64,000 nucleotides of DNA from Paroceanicella profunda (GCF_005887635.2 NZ_CP040818.1:3688501-3752500), one strand, 5' to 3'; shown: positions 18,787 through 28,479, counted from the stretch's first letter. A program made the numbers and translations. Notes: generated by a model from the letters alone, not told the origin.

Positions 18787-19080
18787 GGGCTCCGGGCTCC
18801 GGGCTCCGGGCTCCGGGCTCCGGGCTCCGGGCTCCGGGCTCCGGGCTCCGGGCTCCGGGCTCCGGGCTCCGGGCTCCGGGCTCCGGGCTCCGGGCTCCGG
18901 GCTCCGGGCTCCGGGCTCCGGGCTCCGGGCTCCGGGCTCCGGGCTCCGGGCTCCGGGCTCCGGGCTCCGGGCTCCGGGCTCCGGGCTCCGGGCTCCGGGC
19001 TCCGGGCTCCGGGCTCCGGGCTCCGGGCTCCGGGCTCCGGGCTCCGGGCTCCGGGCTCCGGGCTCCGGGCTCCGGGCTCC
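18787..19080. repeat. Perfect heptamer array, 42 copies of gggctcc
   Basis: 294 bp of uninterrupted, identical gggctcc units, flanked abruptly by unique DNA. It lies between the aminopeptidase start (18609) and the end of the secreted-protein gene (19164). All frames through it are open, but only as repeated low-complexity peptides, so it is not coding. Copy number should be unstable by slippage. Confidence 0.98.
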
Positions 19081-19163
19081 GAAGAAGGCAGCCTTGCCGG
19101 GCGCGCGAACGCAAGGGCCCGCGCGGGCGTGCCGGGCGGGGCCGCCAGCCGGGGATGGCGCGG

Positions 19164-19637
19164 TCAGGGGGTCCGGAGATTGTCGACCAGGAACTGCCCG
19201 GCGCGCCGCCAGCTCTCATCCGTGTCACCGCGGAAGTTCAGCTCGCGCTTCTGCACCACGGCGCGCCGGGGCACGTCGACGATCTGGACATACATCTGCA
19301 TGATGAGTTCGGAGGTCTTGACCACCACCATGAACAGCGCCTGGTCGGCGCCCGCGGCAGCGGCCACGTCGATGAGGCATTGCGCGTCTTCCGTGGGGCA
19401 GCCGGTGCTCACGTCACGCGGGGCGATCAGCAGCGTCTCGCCGTAGCGGGCCGCGAGGTCGCGCCCAAGGGCGTCGCCCATCGCGTCGATCCGCGCGCCG
19501 TGCACGGCGGCCTGGTCGGTGCCCTCCCCGGAGGTGTCGAGCAGCTTGATGGGCATGATCCCGAGGGTCAGGGCCTGGCCCGGCCCGGCCAGAACCGCTC
19601 CCAGACACAGCACCGCACTCATGAGAAACCCGCGCAT
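19164..19637 (-). CDS. Secreted/periplasmic protein of unknown function (DUF2380-like)
   Basis: A 157-residue protein with an N-terminal signal peptide (MRGFLMSAVLCLGAVLAGPGQA, cleavage probably after QA), then LGIMPIKLLDTSGEG and a compact domain containing DVSTGCPTEDAQCLIDVAAAAGADQALF and VYVQIVDV-like strands. The arrangement resembles the DUF2380 family, whose role is unknown. Its two Cys residues (GCPTEDAQC) could form a disulfide in the periplasm. The start at 19637 puts the signal peptide at the N-terminus. It ends just before the heptamer array and has the 41-bp repeat array upstream, so it sits between two repeat blocks. Confidence 0.65.
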   Translation of the reverse strand: MRGFLMSAVLCLGAVLAGPGQALTLGIMPIKLLDTSGEGTDQAAVHGARIDAMGDALGRDLAARYGETLLIAPRDVSTGCPTEDAQCLIDVAAAAGADQALFMVVVKTSELIMQMYVQIVDVPRRAVVQKRELNFRGDTDESWRRAGQFLVDNLRTP

Positions 19638-19779
19638 CGCCACCTCCCGTGATGGGGAAAGTGTAGCGCGTCTCGCCACGGCGGACAATCGCCCGCGCCG
19701 GCCCGGGGCCTACGATCAAGGTCCCATGGCCCCGGCACGCCCGCGCCGAGCGCGGAGACGCGAAAGCCCGGCCGGAGAG

Positions 19780-19943
19780 GCATCCGGCCGGGCAGGATCA
19801 TTCAGGCGTCACCGGCGGGAGCATCCGGCCGTGCAGGATCGCGCAGGCGTCACCGGGGCAGGCACCCGGCCGGGCAGGATCGCGCAGGCGTCACCGGCGG
19901 GAGCATCCGGCCGTGCAGCATCCTGCAGGCGTCACCGGGGCAG
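19780..19943. repeat. Four 41-bp tandem repeats with 82-bp higher order
   Basis: Units at 19780, 19821, 19862 and 19903, plus a partial fifth at 19944, all contain gcatccggccgKgcagg and caggcgtcaccgg. Units 1 and 3 share one ending (ggcggga), units 2 and 4 another (ggggcag), so the block grew by duplicating an 82-bp pair. It lies upstream of the secreted-protein gene. Confidence 0.92.
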
Positions 19944-19963
19944 GCATCCGCCGGGAACACGCC

Positions 19964-20098
19964 TCATTTCTTCTTCTTGTCGCCGATGTTGAGCGGCGGC
20001 TTGCCCTTGGTGAAATCGGCTGTGGCCGACACCTTTTCCTTGATCTTCTTCGGCTTCTTCGCCTCGCGGCTGCCGCGCTTCTTGTCGTCCTTCGACAT
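19964..20098 (-). CDS. Small Lys-rich protein downstream of groEL
   Basis: A 44-residue protein, MSKDDKKRGSREAKKPKK at the start and GKPPLNIGDKKKK at the end: about one third Lys, no hydrophobic segment, predicted soluble and disordered. It is read on the same strand as groEL, starting 88 bp after the groEL stop. I do not recognise a family. The balanced start, stop and strongly biased basic composition argue for a real gene rather than chance, since a random frame in this DNA would be Arg/Ala/Pro-rich. It could bind nucleic acid or ribosomes, but that is only an inference from charge. Confidence 0.6.
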   Translation of the reverse strand: MSKDDKKRGSREAKKPKKIKEKVSATADFTKGKPPLNIGDKKKK

Positions 20099-20186
20099 GG
20101 TGACGTCTCCGAATGTTGAGGGGGGTCGGGAGGGCGGCGGTGCTCCGGGCGTGCCTGGAGGGGCCGCCCCGGAACGGGCGCCCGGC

Positions 20187-21863
<1,677 letters not shown>

Positions 21864-22151
21864 TCAGGCCATGATGCCGAGGATGTCGCTCTCCTTCATG
21901 ATCAGGAGCTCCTCGCCATCGAGCCGGATCTCGGAGCCGGACCACTTGCCGAACAGGATCCGGTCACCGGCCTTGACGTCCATGGCGATCCGGTCTCCGT
22001 CCTCGCCGGTCGCGCCGGCGCCCACGGAGACGACCTCGCCCTCCTGCGGCTTTTCCTTCGCGCTGTCGGGAATGATCAGCCCGCCCGTGGTTTTCGCATC
22101 GGCTTCGATGCGGCGGACGAGAACCCGGTCGTGGAGTGGGGTGAAAGGCAC
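21864..22151 (-). CDS. groES: Co-chaperonin GroES (10 kDa)
   Basis: A 95-residue co-chaperonin, the normal length: [22 protein letters not shown] at the start, the mobile-loop sequence [15 protein letters not shown], and the closing [15 protein letters not shown]. It caps the GroEL chamber. The start is a GTG at 22151, decided by an AAGGAG site 8 bp upstream and by alignment with the family N-terminus; the next upstream codons do not resemble GroES. It is the first gene of groESL, 69 bp downstream of a CIRCE element. Confidence 0.98.
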   Translation of the reverse strand: MPFTPLHDRVLVRRIEADAKTTGGLIIPDSAKEKPQEGEVVSVGAGATGEDGDRIAMDVKAGDRILFGKWSGSEIRLDGEELLIMKESDILGIMA

Positions 22152-22219
22152 GGAAACGCTCCTTTTCGAGACGTCAAAAGCGGCTTGGCACAGCTGCGTG
22201 GCGATGTCGTGATGCGGGG

Positions 22220-22246
22220 TTGGCACTCATGGGAACCGAGTGCCAG
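22220..22246. promoter_or_regulatory. CIRCE operator (HrcA binding site)
   Basis: TTGGCACTC-N9-GAGTGCCAG, differing from the consensus TTAGCACTC-N9-GAGTGCTAA at three positions. It lies just upstream of groES, the classical place for HrcA repression relieved on heat shock. Confidence 0.92.
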
Positions 22247-22836
22247 TGCACTGCAGATGGCGACGATGCCACGTCGCGGCAATGCCGGCGCAAGAATAAT
22301 GTTGCGAAGCTCTCTCGAAAAAAATGCGTGGCATTGCAATTTGATAAACTGCTATAAATATCAAATACTGAAGATGATTTCGGGACAATTCCCGATGTCT
22401 TGTGTTTTACGGGCGGGATCGGGGGGTCCCTGGCTCGGCAACCCTGGGTTTCCGTCTGCCCCCGCCCGGCCTTGCGGTCTGCGCACCGGGTTTCCGCAGG
22501 GGATGATCAGGCCGGCCGCGGCCCGGCTGATCCGTGCGTGCCGCGGGTCGGTGACGCGCTCCTGTGTCGCCCCGGCAGCGCGCTGCGGGCCGGCGGTCCC
22601 CTGATCGGGACGACGCCTGCAATCGGTTCTCGCCGTGAGCGGCGCGTCGCACGTGGCGAGGGCCGGCATCCCTGTTCGGGCACGGTGCGGGTCCTCCCCC
22701 GGGAGGCGGCATGGCATCCGGGCAGCGGCCCGACACGCTTTCGCAGCATAGCAGGACTTCCGGCACCCAGGACTGATGCAGAGCAGTCCCGCCGACACCG
22801 CGTTCCGAACCCTGTCACGGCGCTCCGGAGGGGCCA
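22247..22836. other. groE upstream region, no gene
   Basis: No supported gene in 590 bp. An AT-rich island at 22313-22385 stands out in the GC-rich background and may hold the groE promoter's upstream part. I find no good RpoH-type promoter (CTTGAA/CCCCAT) here. Confidence 0.45.
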
Positions 22837-23571
22837 TTGTCCAGCATCGAAACCAGCCCTCTCACGCGCAAGCTCCGCGCCTTCGTGGCCTTCTCCGGTC
22901 CGGAACTCGCCGTGCTCGACCGCCTGCACCGCCGCAAGCGCGCCTTCGTGCCCGGGCGCGATCTCGTCCAGCAGGGGCAGTCCGAACAGGCCGCCTACAT
23001 CCTGGCGGAGGGCTGGGTGTGTTCCTACAAGGTCCAGCCGGACGGCACGCGCCAGATCGTCGATTTCCAGATTCCGGGGGATTTCCTCGGCCTGCGCAGC
23101 ATCCTGCTGCACACGTCGGACCACAGTGTCGAGCCGATCGTGAGCATCCAGGCCGCGGAAGTGCTGATCGAGGACCTTCTGGAGGCCTTCTCGGACACGC
23201 CGCGGCTGGCCATGGCCATCCTCTGGATGGCCTCGCGCGATGAGGCGATGGTCGTCGAGCATCTGGTCGGCATCGGCCGGCGCGACGCGGAACAGCGCAT
23301 GGCGCATTTCCTGCTGGAACTGGGCGCCCGCCTCACGCTGGTGGGCATGGGCAGCCGGGCGGGCTATGACTGCCCCCTCACGCAATACCATCTGGCCGAT
23401 GCGCTGGGGCTGAGCGCGGTGCACGTGAACCGGGTGCTGCGCAAGCTGCGCGAGGACGGCCTCGTCACCTTCCGCGACGGCCGTGTGACCTTCCTCGACC
23501 ATGACCGGCTGGTGGGGCTGGCGCAGTTCGACCCGGCCTATCTGGAGCATACCGGCCCGCTGCTGAAATGA
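22837..23571 (+). CDS. Crp/Fnr-family transcriptional regulator
   Basis: A 244-residue protein with an N-terminal cyclic-nucleotide-binding-type barrel (FVPGRDLVQQGQSEQAAYIL; DFQIPGDFLGLRS) and a C-terminal winged helix (YHLADALGLSAVHVNRVLRKL, LREDGLVTF). There is no N-terminal Cys cluster for an Fnr iron-sulfur centre, and the phosphate-binding cassette of true Crp is not evident, so the signal is unknown. The start is a TTG at 22837 behind CGGAGGGG. Related alphaproteobacterial proteins often respond to stress or low oxygen. It stands alone, about 200 bp before the small-protein/transglutaminase operon. Confidence 0.9.
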   Translation: MSSIETSPLTRKLRAFVAFSGPELAVLDRLHRRKRAFVPGRDLVQQGQSEQAAYILAEGWVCSYKVQPDGTRQIVDFQIPGDFLGLRSILLHTSDHSVEPIVSIQAAEVLIEDLLEAFSDTPRLAMAILWMASRDEAMVVEHLVGIGRRDAEQRMAHFLLELGARLTLVGMGSRAGYDCPLTQYHLADALGLSAVHVNRVLRKLREDGLVTFRDGRVTFLDHDRLVGLAQFDPAYLEHTGPLLK

Positions 23572-23773
23572 GGCGGGGGCCCGGCCGCGCGCCCGCCCCG
23601 CATTCCGGCGCCCGCTCCGGGCCTGCCCCCGGCCGGACACTAACCTCGATCAGTACGCGGACGGGGCGCCCGGCCTATGCTGTTGCGAAGAACGGGTGGT
23701 GCCGCGGCGATCCTCCGGCATCTCCCGGCCTGGCCGCAGGGGGCGGCTTTCGACATCCGGGGGGAAGTCTCAC

Positions 23774-24070
23774 ATGAACATGCGCTCATCCCGCCGGATG
23801 GTGACGTTTTCCCGGCCCTTCACCCTGCCCGGCTACGCGGACCAGTTCCCCGCCGGGGCGTACGAGATCCTCATCGAGGAAGAACAGATGCAGGGCCTCA
23901 GCTTCGAGGCTCATCGCAGGACGGCGACCTTCATGACCGTTCATCGCCGGGGCGGCCGCACCGAGATGCGCCAGATACGCGAAGCGGATCTGGCCGCCGC
24001 CCTGGCCGATGACACCGCATCGAGAGATGCACGCGACGGGGCGCTATCCCCGCAGGAGAACCAGAAATGA
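23774..24070 (+). CDS. Small protein of unknown function, first gene of transglutaminase operon
   Basis: A 98-residue soluble protein. Recognisable features are VTFSRPFTLPGYADQFPAGAYEI, an acidic IEEEQ stretch, and an FEAHRRTATFMTVHRRGGRTEMRQI segment with beta-strand character. The pattern resembles small alphaproteobacterial proteins found without known function; no catalytic motif is visible. The C-terminal 20 residues are polar and likely disordered. It overlaps the next gene by 4 bp (ATGA), so the two are translated together, and both run into the transglutaminase gene. Confidence 0.7.
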   Translation: MNMRSSRRMVTFSRPFTLPGYADQFPAGAYEILIEEEQMQGLSFEAHRRTATFMTVHRRGGRTEMRQIREADLAAALADDTASRDARDGALSPQENQK

Positions 24071-24420
24071 ACATCCCCGTATGGCTGAAACCCGGCATCT
24101 ACGGTGCCGTTGTCGGCGCGATCGTTGTCGGCGTGGTCGGATTTTCCTGGGGCGGCTGGGTGACCGGCGGCGGCGCGAACAAGATGGCGACCGAAATGGC
24201 CCATGACGACGTGATCGCGGCCCTCGTGCCCGTGTGCCTGGACAATTCGCGAACCGACATCGACCGTGTCGAGAAGCTGGCGGCGATCAAGAGCGCCTCC
24301 ACCTACAAGCGGCGCGACGCGGTGATGGAGACCGGCTGGGCGACCGTGCCGGGTTCCGAAAAGCCGAACCGCGATCTGGCCCAGGCCTGTGTCTCGGTTC
24401 TCGAACTCGATGCGTCATGA
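24067..24420 (+). CDS. Small membrane-anchored protein of unknown function
   Basis: A 117-residue protein with one N-terminal membrane segment (GIYGAVVGAIVVGVVGFSWGGWV, residues about 9-31) and a periplasm-facing domain with two Cys residues (PVCLDNS and AQACVSV), possibly joined by a disulfide. The VCLDNSRTD...YKRRDAVMETGWATVPG layout looks conserved-hypothetical. It overlaps the preceding gene by 4 bp, and the transglutaminase ATG abuts its stop. No specific function can be given. Confidence 0.75.
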   Translation: MNIPVWLKPGIYGAVVGAIVVGVVGFSWGGWVTGGGANKMATEMAHDDVIAALVPVCLDNSRTDIDRVEKLAAIKSASTYKRRDAVMETGWATVPGSEKPNRDLAQACVSVLELDAS

Positions 24421-25227
24421 ATGCGGATCAGTTTGGGATGCCGCTTCCGCTACAGCCTTCCGCAGCCGACACCGATCATCGCGCTGCTCAACGTGCACAG
24501 TTCCCGCGTCGGCGATCTTGAGCGGCCGGACTACCTGATCTCCGCGCCCGCCGTTCCGCTGGACAGCTACCGCGACGGCTTCGGCAACTGGTGCACGCGC
24601 CTGCTGGCCCCGGCGGGCGATTTCACCCTCTCGGTGGACAGCATTTTCCGCGACAGCGGCGAACGCGATGTCGTGGCCACGGGAAGCCGCCAGCACGCGG
24701 TTCAGGACCTGCCGTCCGAAACGCTGACCTACCTGCTGGGCAGCCGCTATTGCGACACGGACCTGCTGTCCGAGGAGGCCTGGCGGCTGTTCGAGAACAC
24801 GCCGCCCGGCTGGGCGCGCGTGCAGGCGATCTGCGATTTCGTGCACCGGCACGTGGTCTTCGGCTACGAGAACGCCCTGGCCACGCGCACCGCCTCGCAG
24901 ACACTGGCGGAACGGCGCGGCGTCTGCCGCGACTTCACGCATCTCGCGATCACCTTCTGCCGCTGCATGAACCTGCCGGCACGCTACTGCACCGGCTACC
25001 TCAGCGACATCGGCGAGCCGGAGCCGCACGCGGCGGGGGATTTCGCCGCCTGGATGGAGGTCTATCTCGATGGCCAGTGGTGGGTGTTCGATCCGCGCAA
25101 CAACGCGCCGCGGATCGGCCGGATCCTCATCGCGCGCGGCAGGGACGCGGCCGATGTGCCGCTGACCCAGACCTTCGGGCCGAACACGCTGACCGACTTC
25201 CGGGTCTGGACCGACGAAATCCGCTGA
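24421..25227 (+). CDS. Transglutaminase-like cysteine protease-fold protein
   Basis: A 268-residue protein with a transglutaminase-like core. The catalytic triad is visible in order: Cys in RRGVCRDFTHL (about residue 168), His in EPHAAGDFAAWMEV, and Asp in WVFDPRNNAPRIGR. An N-terminal beta domain precedes it (LGCRFRYSLPQPTPIIALLN), the two-part layout common in bacterial members. These enzymes act as peptidases or amide-forming enzymes, and many are linked to peptide tagging or stress systems. The ATG directly follows the stop of the membrane-protein gene, so it is the third gene of that operon. There is no signal peptide. Confidence 0.9.
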   Translation: MRISLGCRFRYSLPQPTPIIALLNVHSSRVGDLERPDYLISAPAVPLDSYRDGFGNWCTRLLAPAGDFTLSVDSIFRDSGERDVVATGSRQHAVQDLPSETLTYLLGSRYCDTDLLSEEAWRLFENTPPGWARVQAICDFVHRHVVFGYENALATRTASQTLAERRGVCRDFTHLAITFCRCMNLPARYCTGYLSDIGEPEPHAAGDFAAWMEVYLDGQWWVFDPRNNAPRIGRILIARGRDAADVPLTQTFGPNTLTDFRVWTDEIR

Positions 25228-25296
25228 CGCGCCTCTCCCGGCGCCCCCCCCCTCACCCGGACCGCACTCCGTCGCGGCCAACAAGGAGATACTGCA

Positions 25297-25428
25297 ATGT
25301 CCTTCAAGGACCTGTCTGACAAGGCCACCGAGGCCGCCACGCCTGCCAAGCCGACGAAACCCGCCGCGGCAACCCCGGCCCCGGACGCCGGCACGAAGGC
25401 GCCCGCCAAGGATCCGAAAGCGTCCTGA
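25297..25428 (+). CDS. Small Ala/Lys/Pro-rich protein
   Basis: A 43-residue protein starting MSFKDLSDKATEAATPAK and ending PAKDPKAS, with an excellent AAGGAG site 9 bp before the ATG. It is soluble and mostly disordered, with an amphipathic first helix. It follows the transglutaminase gene by 69 bp on the same strand and may be part of that operon. No family is recognised; its strong ribosome site is the main evidence that it is real. Confidence 0.65.
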   Translation: MSFKDLSDKATEAATPAKPTKPAAATPAPDAGTKAPAKDPKAS

Positions 25429-25963
25429 CGCAACCGGGAGGGGGCAGCTCCTCCCCGCACACCACAACCGGCCGGGGCCGCCGCGCATGCGGGGCAGCTC
25501 CGGCCGCATTGCGTTCTGCCTGCCGGAGGCTTGCCCTCCGAAGCGCCGCCCCGTCCACACCTGCGCGGGCATTCTGCAGGGAAGACGCATGCGACCATCG
25601 CCCGAAGCGGACGCATGCCCCCGCCCGTGCACATGACGGGAGCGGGCCCCGGCCAGGGGCGCCCCCACCGCCGGCACGGACGGCCTTCAGGAAAGAGCGC
25701 ACGCGCCGGGATCCGCAGCCCGCGACAGCAGGCGTGGCGACCAACCACGGCCGCATGACCGTTCGGTCGCCGACCAGGCCGAGTGTCGGGCGCCGCGACG
25801 GCGCCCGACCTCCGCACTGCATCCCGCTGACGCTGACCATCGCGGCGCGCTCCGCGGCATGCCGGAGCTGCTTCGGCATGGAGTGGACCCGCAGCGCGCG
25901 GGATCCCGGCCCCGCAAGGTTCAGAAACCGGGAAGCCTTCGCGGATCCTGCTGACACATGCCA
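25429..25963. other. Gene-free spacer left of island I
   Basis: No supported gene in 535 bp. This is the chromosomal DNA that would lie 3' of tRNA-Val if island I were removed. Confidence 0.5.
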
Positions 25964-26027
25964 GCCAAGCCTCTGGAAATCATGGTGGGCGGTCAGAGGC
26001 TCGAACTCCCGACATCCTCGGTGCAAA
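25964..26027. repeat. Left attachment repeat of island I (partial tRNA-Val)
   Basis: 64 bp matching 32982-33045 at 60 positions. It contains the 3' end and TpsiC arm of tRNA-Val up to the anticodon loop plus 18 bp beyond the CCA end. A mismatch in the acceptor stem shows this copy is no longer a functional tRNA part. Confidence 0.9.
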
Positions 26028-26744
26028 GAGAGCATCCGCCGCCCAAGCCATCGACTTCCCGTCAAGCGTACAGCTCTTGGCTGGGTCATGTTCTCCATAT
26101 GCCCCATCAATTCTGGTGCGCGCAGGTTCGGCGAACCAGGGCGCACATCGTGAAATGCCCTTCACTCGCCAACGCACACCATCACATCACGTCGGCGACA
26201 CTGAATCGTGGACCATCCGCCACGGTGGTCAGCTCATCACCGTCGTTCGCCAACAGCCGCAGCTGCCGTTCGAAATCCTCCACTTCTCGTGGGTGTCCCC
26301 GCAGTGGCATCAACCGGCGGCGCGATGCACTGCTTCACCCTGGAAGAGACTTTGGGAAGATCATGCAATGGACGTTTCCAAAGGTGCTGCTATCCAAATG
26401 GTATCGAGGCGTTCCGAAGATAGTGATCGTCGCGCTCGCGCGCCGCAAACGATGCCGAGGCTCGCCTTGAACGAGAGAAAATTGCGTACTTGGCGAATAT
26501 TGATGTCGCCATGGGTCAACATCTTCCGGCTTTAGATGCCGAAGGGGCCTCTGCCATCATTGCCCGTCGAGCCGTGAAGGTAGTACAGGGCCCAGCCGCC
26601 CGCTTCGACGCGTTGTGCGAAGAATTGAATGTCTTCAGCGAGCACGGTGTGAGGGAGGCCTGAACCTCAACCTGCGCGTCGCTATCGCGCTCACTCGAAC
26701 AACACGTGGCAGCGCCTACACTTCGGATCAGCGCGGCTATGCCC
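26028..26744. other. Island I left part, mostly gene debris
   Basis: Lower-GC DNA than the backbone with no intact gene. The only coding-like stretch is the fragment at 26427-26663. Confidence 0.5.
26427..26663 (+). pseudogene. Orphan C-terminal gene fragment
   Basis: Directly after in-frame TAG and TGA codons, 78 codons read as a coherent protein end: ARLEREKIAYLANIDVAMG, then LDAEGASAIIARRAVKVVQG and a closing ELNVFSEHGVREA. Composition and helix pattern look like real coding sequence, and an out-of-frame N-terminal continuation is possible just upstream, so a frameshift or deletion broke the gene. I cannot name the family. A shorter ORF from the internal ATG could in theory be translated. 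Confidence 0.4.
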
Positions 26745-27053
26745 TCAACTTTTCGGAAGCTTGTCAGTGTCATTGGGAGAACGGGAGGCCATGTGCGCCA
26801 GCTCCAGCGCGGCGCAGCCGGCCGAGTAGCTCGCCGTGAAGTGCCTCACCAGCAGTTCGCACGCAGATCCAGCGCAGCGCCAATCTGGCGCAGGATCGAC
26901 ATCACGAATGGATCGACGGCCGGATCCGGTCGGCCCGGGTTCGCGGTCGGAATCTTCTCGCCCACCCCGAGGTGGATCACCCCCTCCGGGTGAGAGGTCG
27001 AGATCGGCTACGCCGTCTTTCTCTCCCTCGCTGCCGCGTGGCGGATGATCCAT
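26745..27053 (-). CDS. Possible small protein, island I (uncertain)
   Basis: A 102-residue frame starting MDHPPRGSEGEKDGVADLDL and ending SPNDTDKLPKS, with a coherent helical segment LLVRHFTASYSAGCAALELAHMA. It overlaps the end of the phage-like gene at 26977 in another frame, so one of the two may be shifted: the gene upstream could originally have read through into this frame. There is no convincing ribosome site. It is recorded because the central helix does not look random. Confidence 0.3.
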   Translation of the reverse strand: MDHPPRGSEGEKDGVADLDLSPGGGDPPRGGREDSDREPGPTGSGRRSIRDVDPAPDWRCAGSACELLVRHFTASYSAGCAALELAHMASRSPNDTDKLPKS

Positions 27054-27588
27054 GATCGTGGCCGCCCGGGGCCACATCGGCGACGGCCTCCAGCGCATCG
27101 GCCGCCTGCTGGCGCATGCCCCGCGCGATCTTGCGCAGCGCGTGCGGCCCGCCCTCCGCGGCGATGGCGAGGTCCTCGGCGTGGTTCGGCGGCCGGTCGA
27201 TCACCTGCGCGATGAGCGCGCCCGACTCCGCCAGCCCCGCCTCCATCCGGTCGCGGCGGATCAGCTCGCCCTTCAGCTCGCGCAGGCGCAGGCTCTCGCG
27301 CTCGGCCGAGATCCACGCGCCCAGGCGCTTCGCCTCGTCGAGACTGGTCGAGGATCGGTCGGCGCGCTGGTCCGCCTCGCGCCCGACAGACGGGCTGCGG
27401 GCCCAGTCGCCGAACTCACCCACCAGCAGCTCGAAGCGTGCGATGGGAATGCGGGTGACGAAGCCGCGCATGTCGCGTTGCAGCTCGCCCGCGAACTCCG
27501 GGTGCCGCTTGGCGAGGTGCGCGATCTGCCGGCTGATTGCCTGCCGGGACACGCCCCGGCGCTCTGCCGTCTCGCTCACCGTCAACAT
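26977..27588 (-). CDS. Phage DNA-packaging (Nu1-like) / small-terminase-type HTH protein
   Basis: A 203-residue protein opening with a helix-turn-helix, MLTVSETAERRGVSRQAISRQ, followed by a long charged helical middle (KRLGAWISAERESLRLRELKGEL) and an Arg-rich tail. This order, a short HTH plus coiled helix, is typical of small terminase or Nu1-like packaging proteins of prophages; assignment is by pattern only. The ATG at 27588 has GAGG 6 bp upstream, though GTG codons at 27618 or 27609 are possible. Its Arg-rich last 25 residues look out of frame, suggesting a 3' frameshift. It lies inside island I with other phage-like genes. Confidence 0.5.
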   Translation of the reverse strand: MLTVSETAERRGVSRQAISRQIAHLAKRHPEFAGELQRDMRGFVTRIPIARFELLVGEFGDWARSPSVGREADQRADRSSTSLDEAKRLGAWISAERESLRLRELKGELIRRDRMEAGLAESGALIAQVIDRPPNHAEDLAIAAEGGPHALRKIARGMRQQAADALEAVADVAPGGHDHGSSATRQRGRERRRSRSRPLTRRG

Positions 27589-27702
27589 GACAACCTCACC
27601 GGTCAACACCGTCAACACTCCTCCTCAACCTGCCTTGCTGGCAAAGCACCGGGGTGCGAATTACCCACCGGCGCCCGAACCCCCGGAAGGACCCGTGCCC
27701 GG

Positions 27703-28422
27703 TCAGCGCGCGGTCGCGATTGCCTTGGCCATGGCCTCGGCGAGATGCCGCTCGAACCGCGCCTCGGTGACGGCGTTCGAGGTCGCGTAGAAGTCGAGCT
27801 TCGGCGCGTACCTCGGCGGCCGCCTGGCGAACAGGAACACGGGCTCGACCCGTCCGCCCCTCCTGAGCCAGATGCCCGGAGCGAGCTTGCTGTCGAAGTC
27901 GTCGCCGGTGATCACGAAGTAACGGTCCGTGTGCCGGCTGCGCCGCCGCGACCTGCCGGTTTCGTTCGCCGTGGTGTCTCGCTGCGCGTGGAGCTGGCTC
28001 AGGATGCGGTTGATCTGCCCCCGGCCCGGGTTGCCATAGCTGTTGAGCTTGGCGCCCGATGCCGGAACGATAAAACGGTGGCGTCCGGTGAGCCCGGCCC
28101 TAGCTTCGAGCAAGCCCTCGATACCGGTCTGCCCACGGCGCCCGCCTTCCTCCTGCACTTCCAGGAAGTGCCGCTTCGACTGCGCAGTCTTCCGCTGGAC
28201 ACTCGCCTCCGGCTTCCGCTTGGTCGCGCGCGAGAGATAGAAGGCGTTCAGCGTGAAGGGCGTCGGTCGGTCGAAGGCCAGGCGGGTCTGGTCGCGGATC
28301 GCGTCGAGGACATCCTTCGCGGTCTCGTTGAGCGCGACCGACAGAGCGAAGGGCAACTGCTTCTGCGCCACGTCACTCAGACCGCGCTCGAACCGGCGGA
28401 AGTCCGCCTCGATACGGAACAT
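27703..28422 (-). CDS. Phage minor-tail-like protein (GpZ-like)
   Basis: A 239-residue protein: FRIEADFRRFERGLSDVAQKQL at the start, then LPFALSVALNETAKDVLDAIRD, a GGRRGQTGIEGLLEARAGL middle, and EARFERHLAEAMAKAIATAR at the end. The N-terminal helix pair followed by a beta-rich centre resembles minor tail component Z-type proteins of lambdoid phages, in line with its neighbours. I cannot confirm the family without a search. The frame is intact. It is read on the same strand as the Nu1-like gene but 115 bp from it, and the RTX terminator lies just upstream. Confidence 0.5.
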   Translation of the reverse strand: MFRIEADFRRFERGLSDVAQKQLPFALSVALNETAKDVLDAIRDQTRLAFDRPTPFTLNAFYLSRATKRKPEASVQRKTAQSKRHFLEVQEEGGRRGQTGIEGLLEARAGLTGRHRFIVPASGAKLNSYGNPGRGQINRILSQLHAQRDTTANETGRSRRRSRHTDRYFVITGDDFDSKLAPGIWLRRGGRVEPVFLFARRPPRYAPKLDFYATSNAVTEARFERHLAEAMAKAIATAR

Positions 28423-28448
28423 GGCGCCCTCGATGTGTGGGAAATGGA

Positions 28449-28479
28449 AAGCCCCGCACCGGGTTCCCGGGCGGGGCTT
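28449..28479 (-). terminator. Terminator hairpin after the RTX gene
   Basis: Perfect 9-bp arms AAGCCCCGC and GCGGGGCTT around a 13-bp loop that itself pairs, about 80 bp beyond the RTX stop codon. On the minus strand it is followed by TCCATTTC. Confidence 0.7.

Noticed and set aside
18602..19303. Long open frames on both strands through the heptamer array (repeats of GSGLRAP or PEPGARS)
   Set aside because: A 7-bp repeat without stop triplets is open in all frames automatically; the peptides are pure low complexity, cross real gene boundaries and have no ribosome site.
19780..19943. CRISPR array
   Set aside because: The 41-bp units are contiguous and fully repeated; no unique spacers between them.
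22247..22400. RpoH promoter upstream of groES
   Set aside because: A CTTGCG occurs but no CCCCAT-type partner at the right distance.
25982..26027. A second tRNA gene
   Set aside because: Only the 3' half of tRNA-Val is present with an acceptor mismatch; it is an attachment-site copy.
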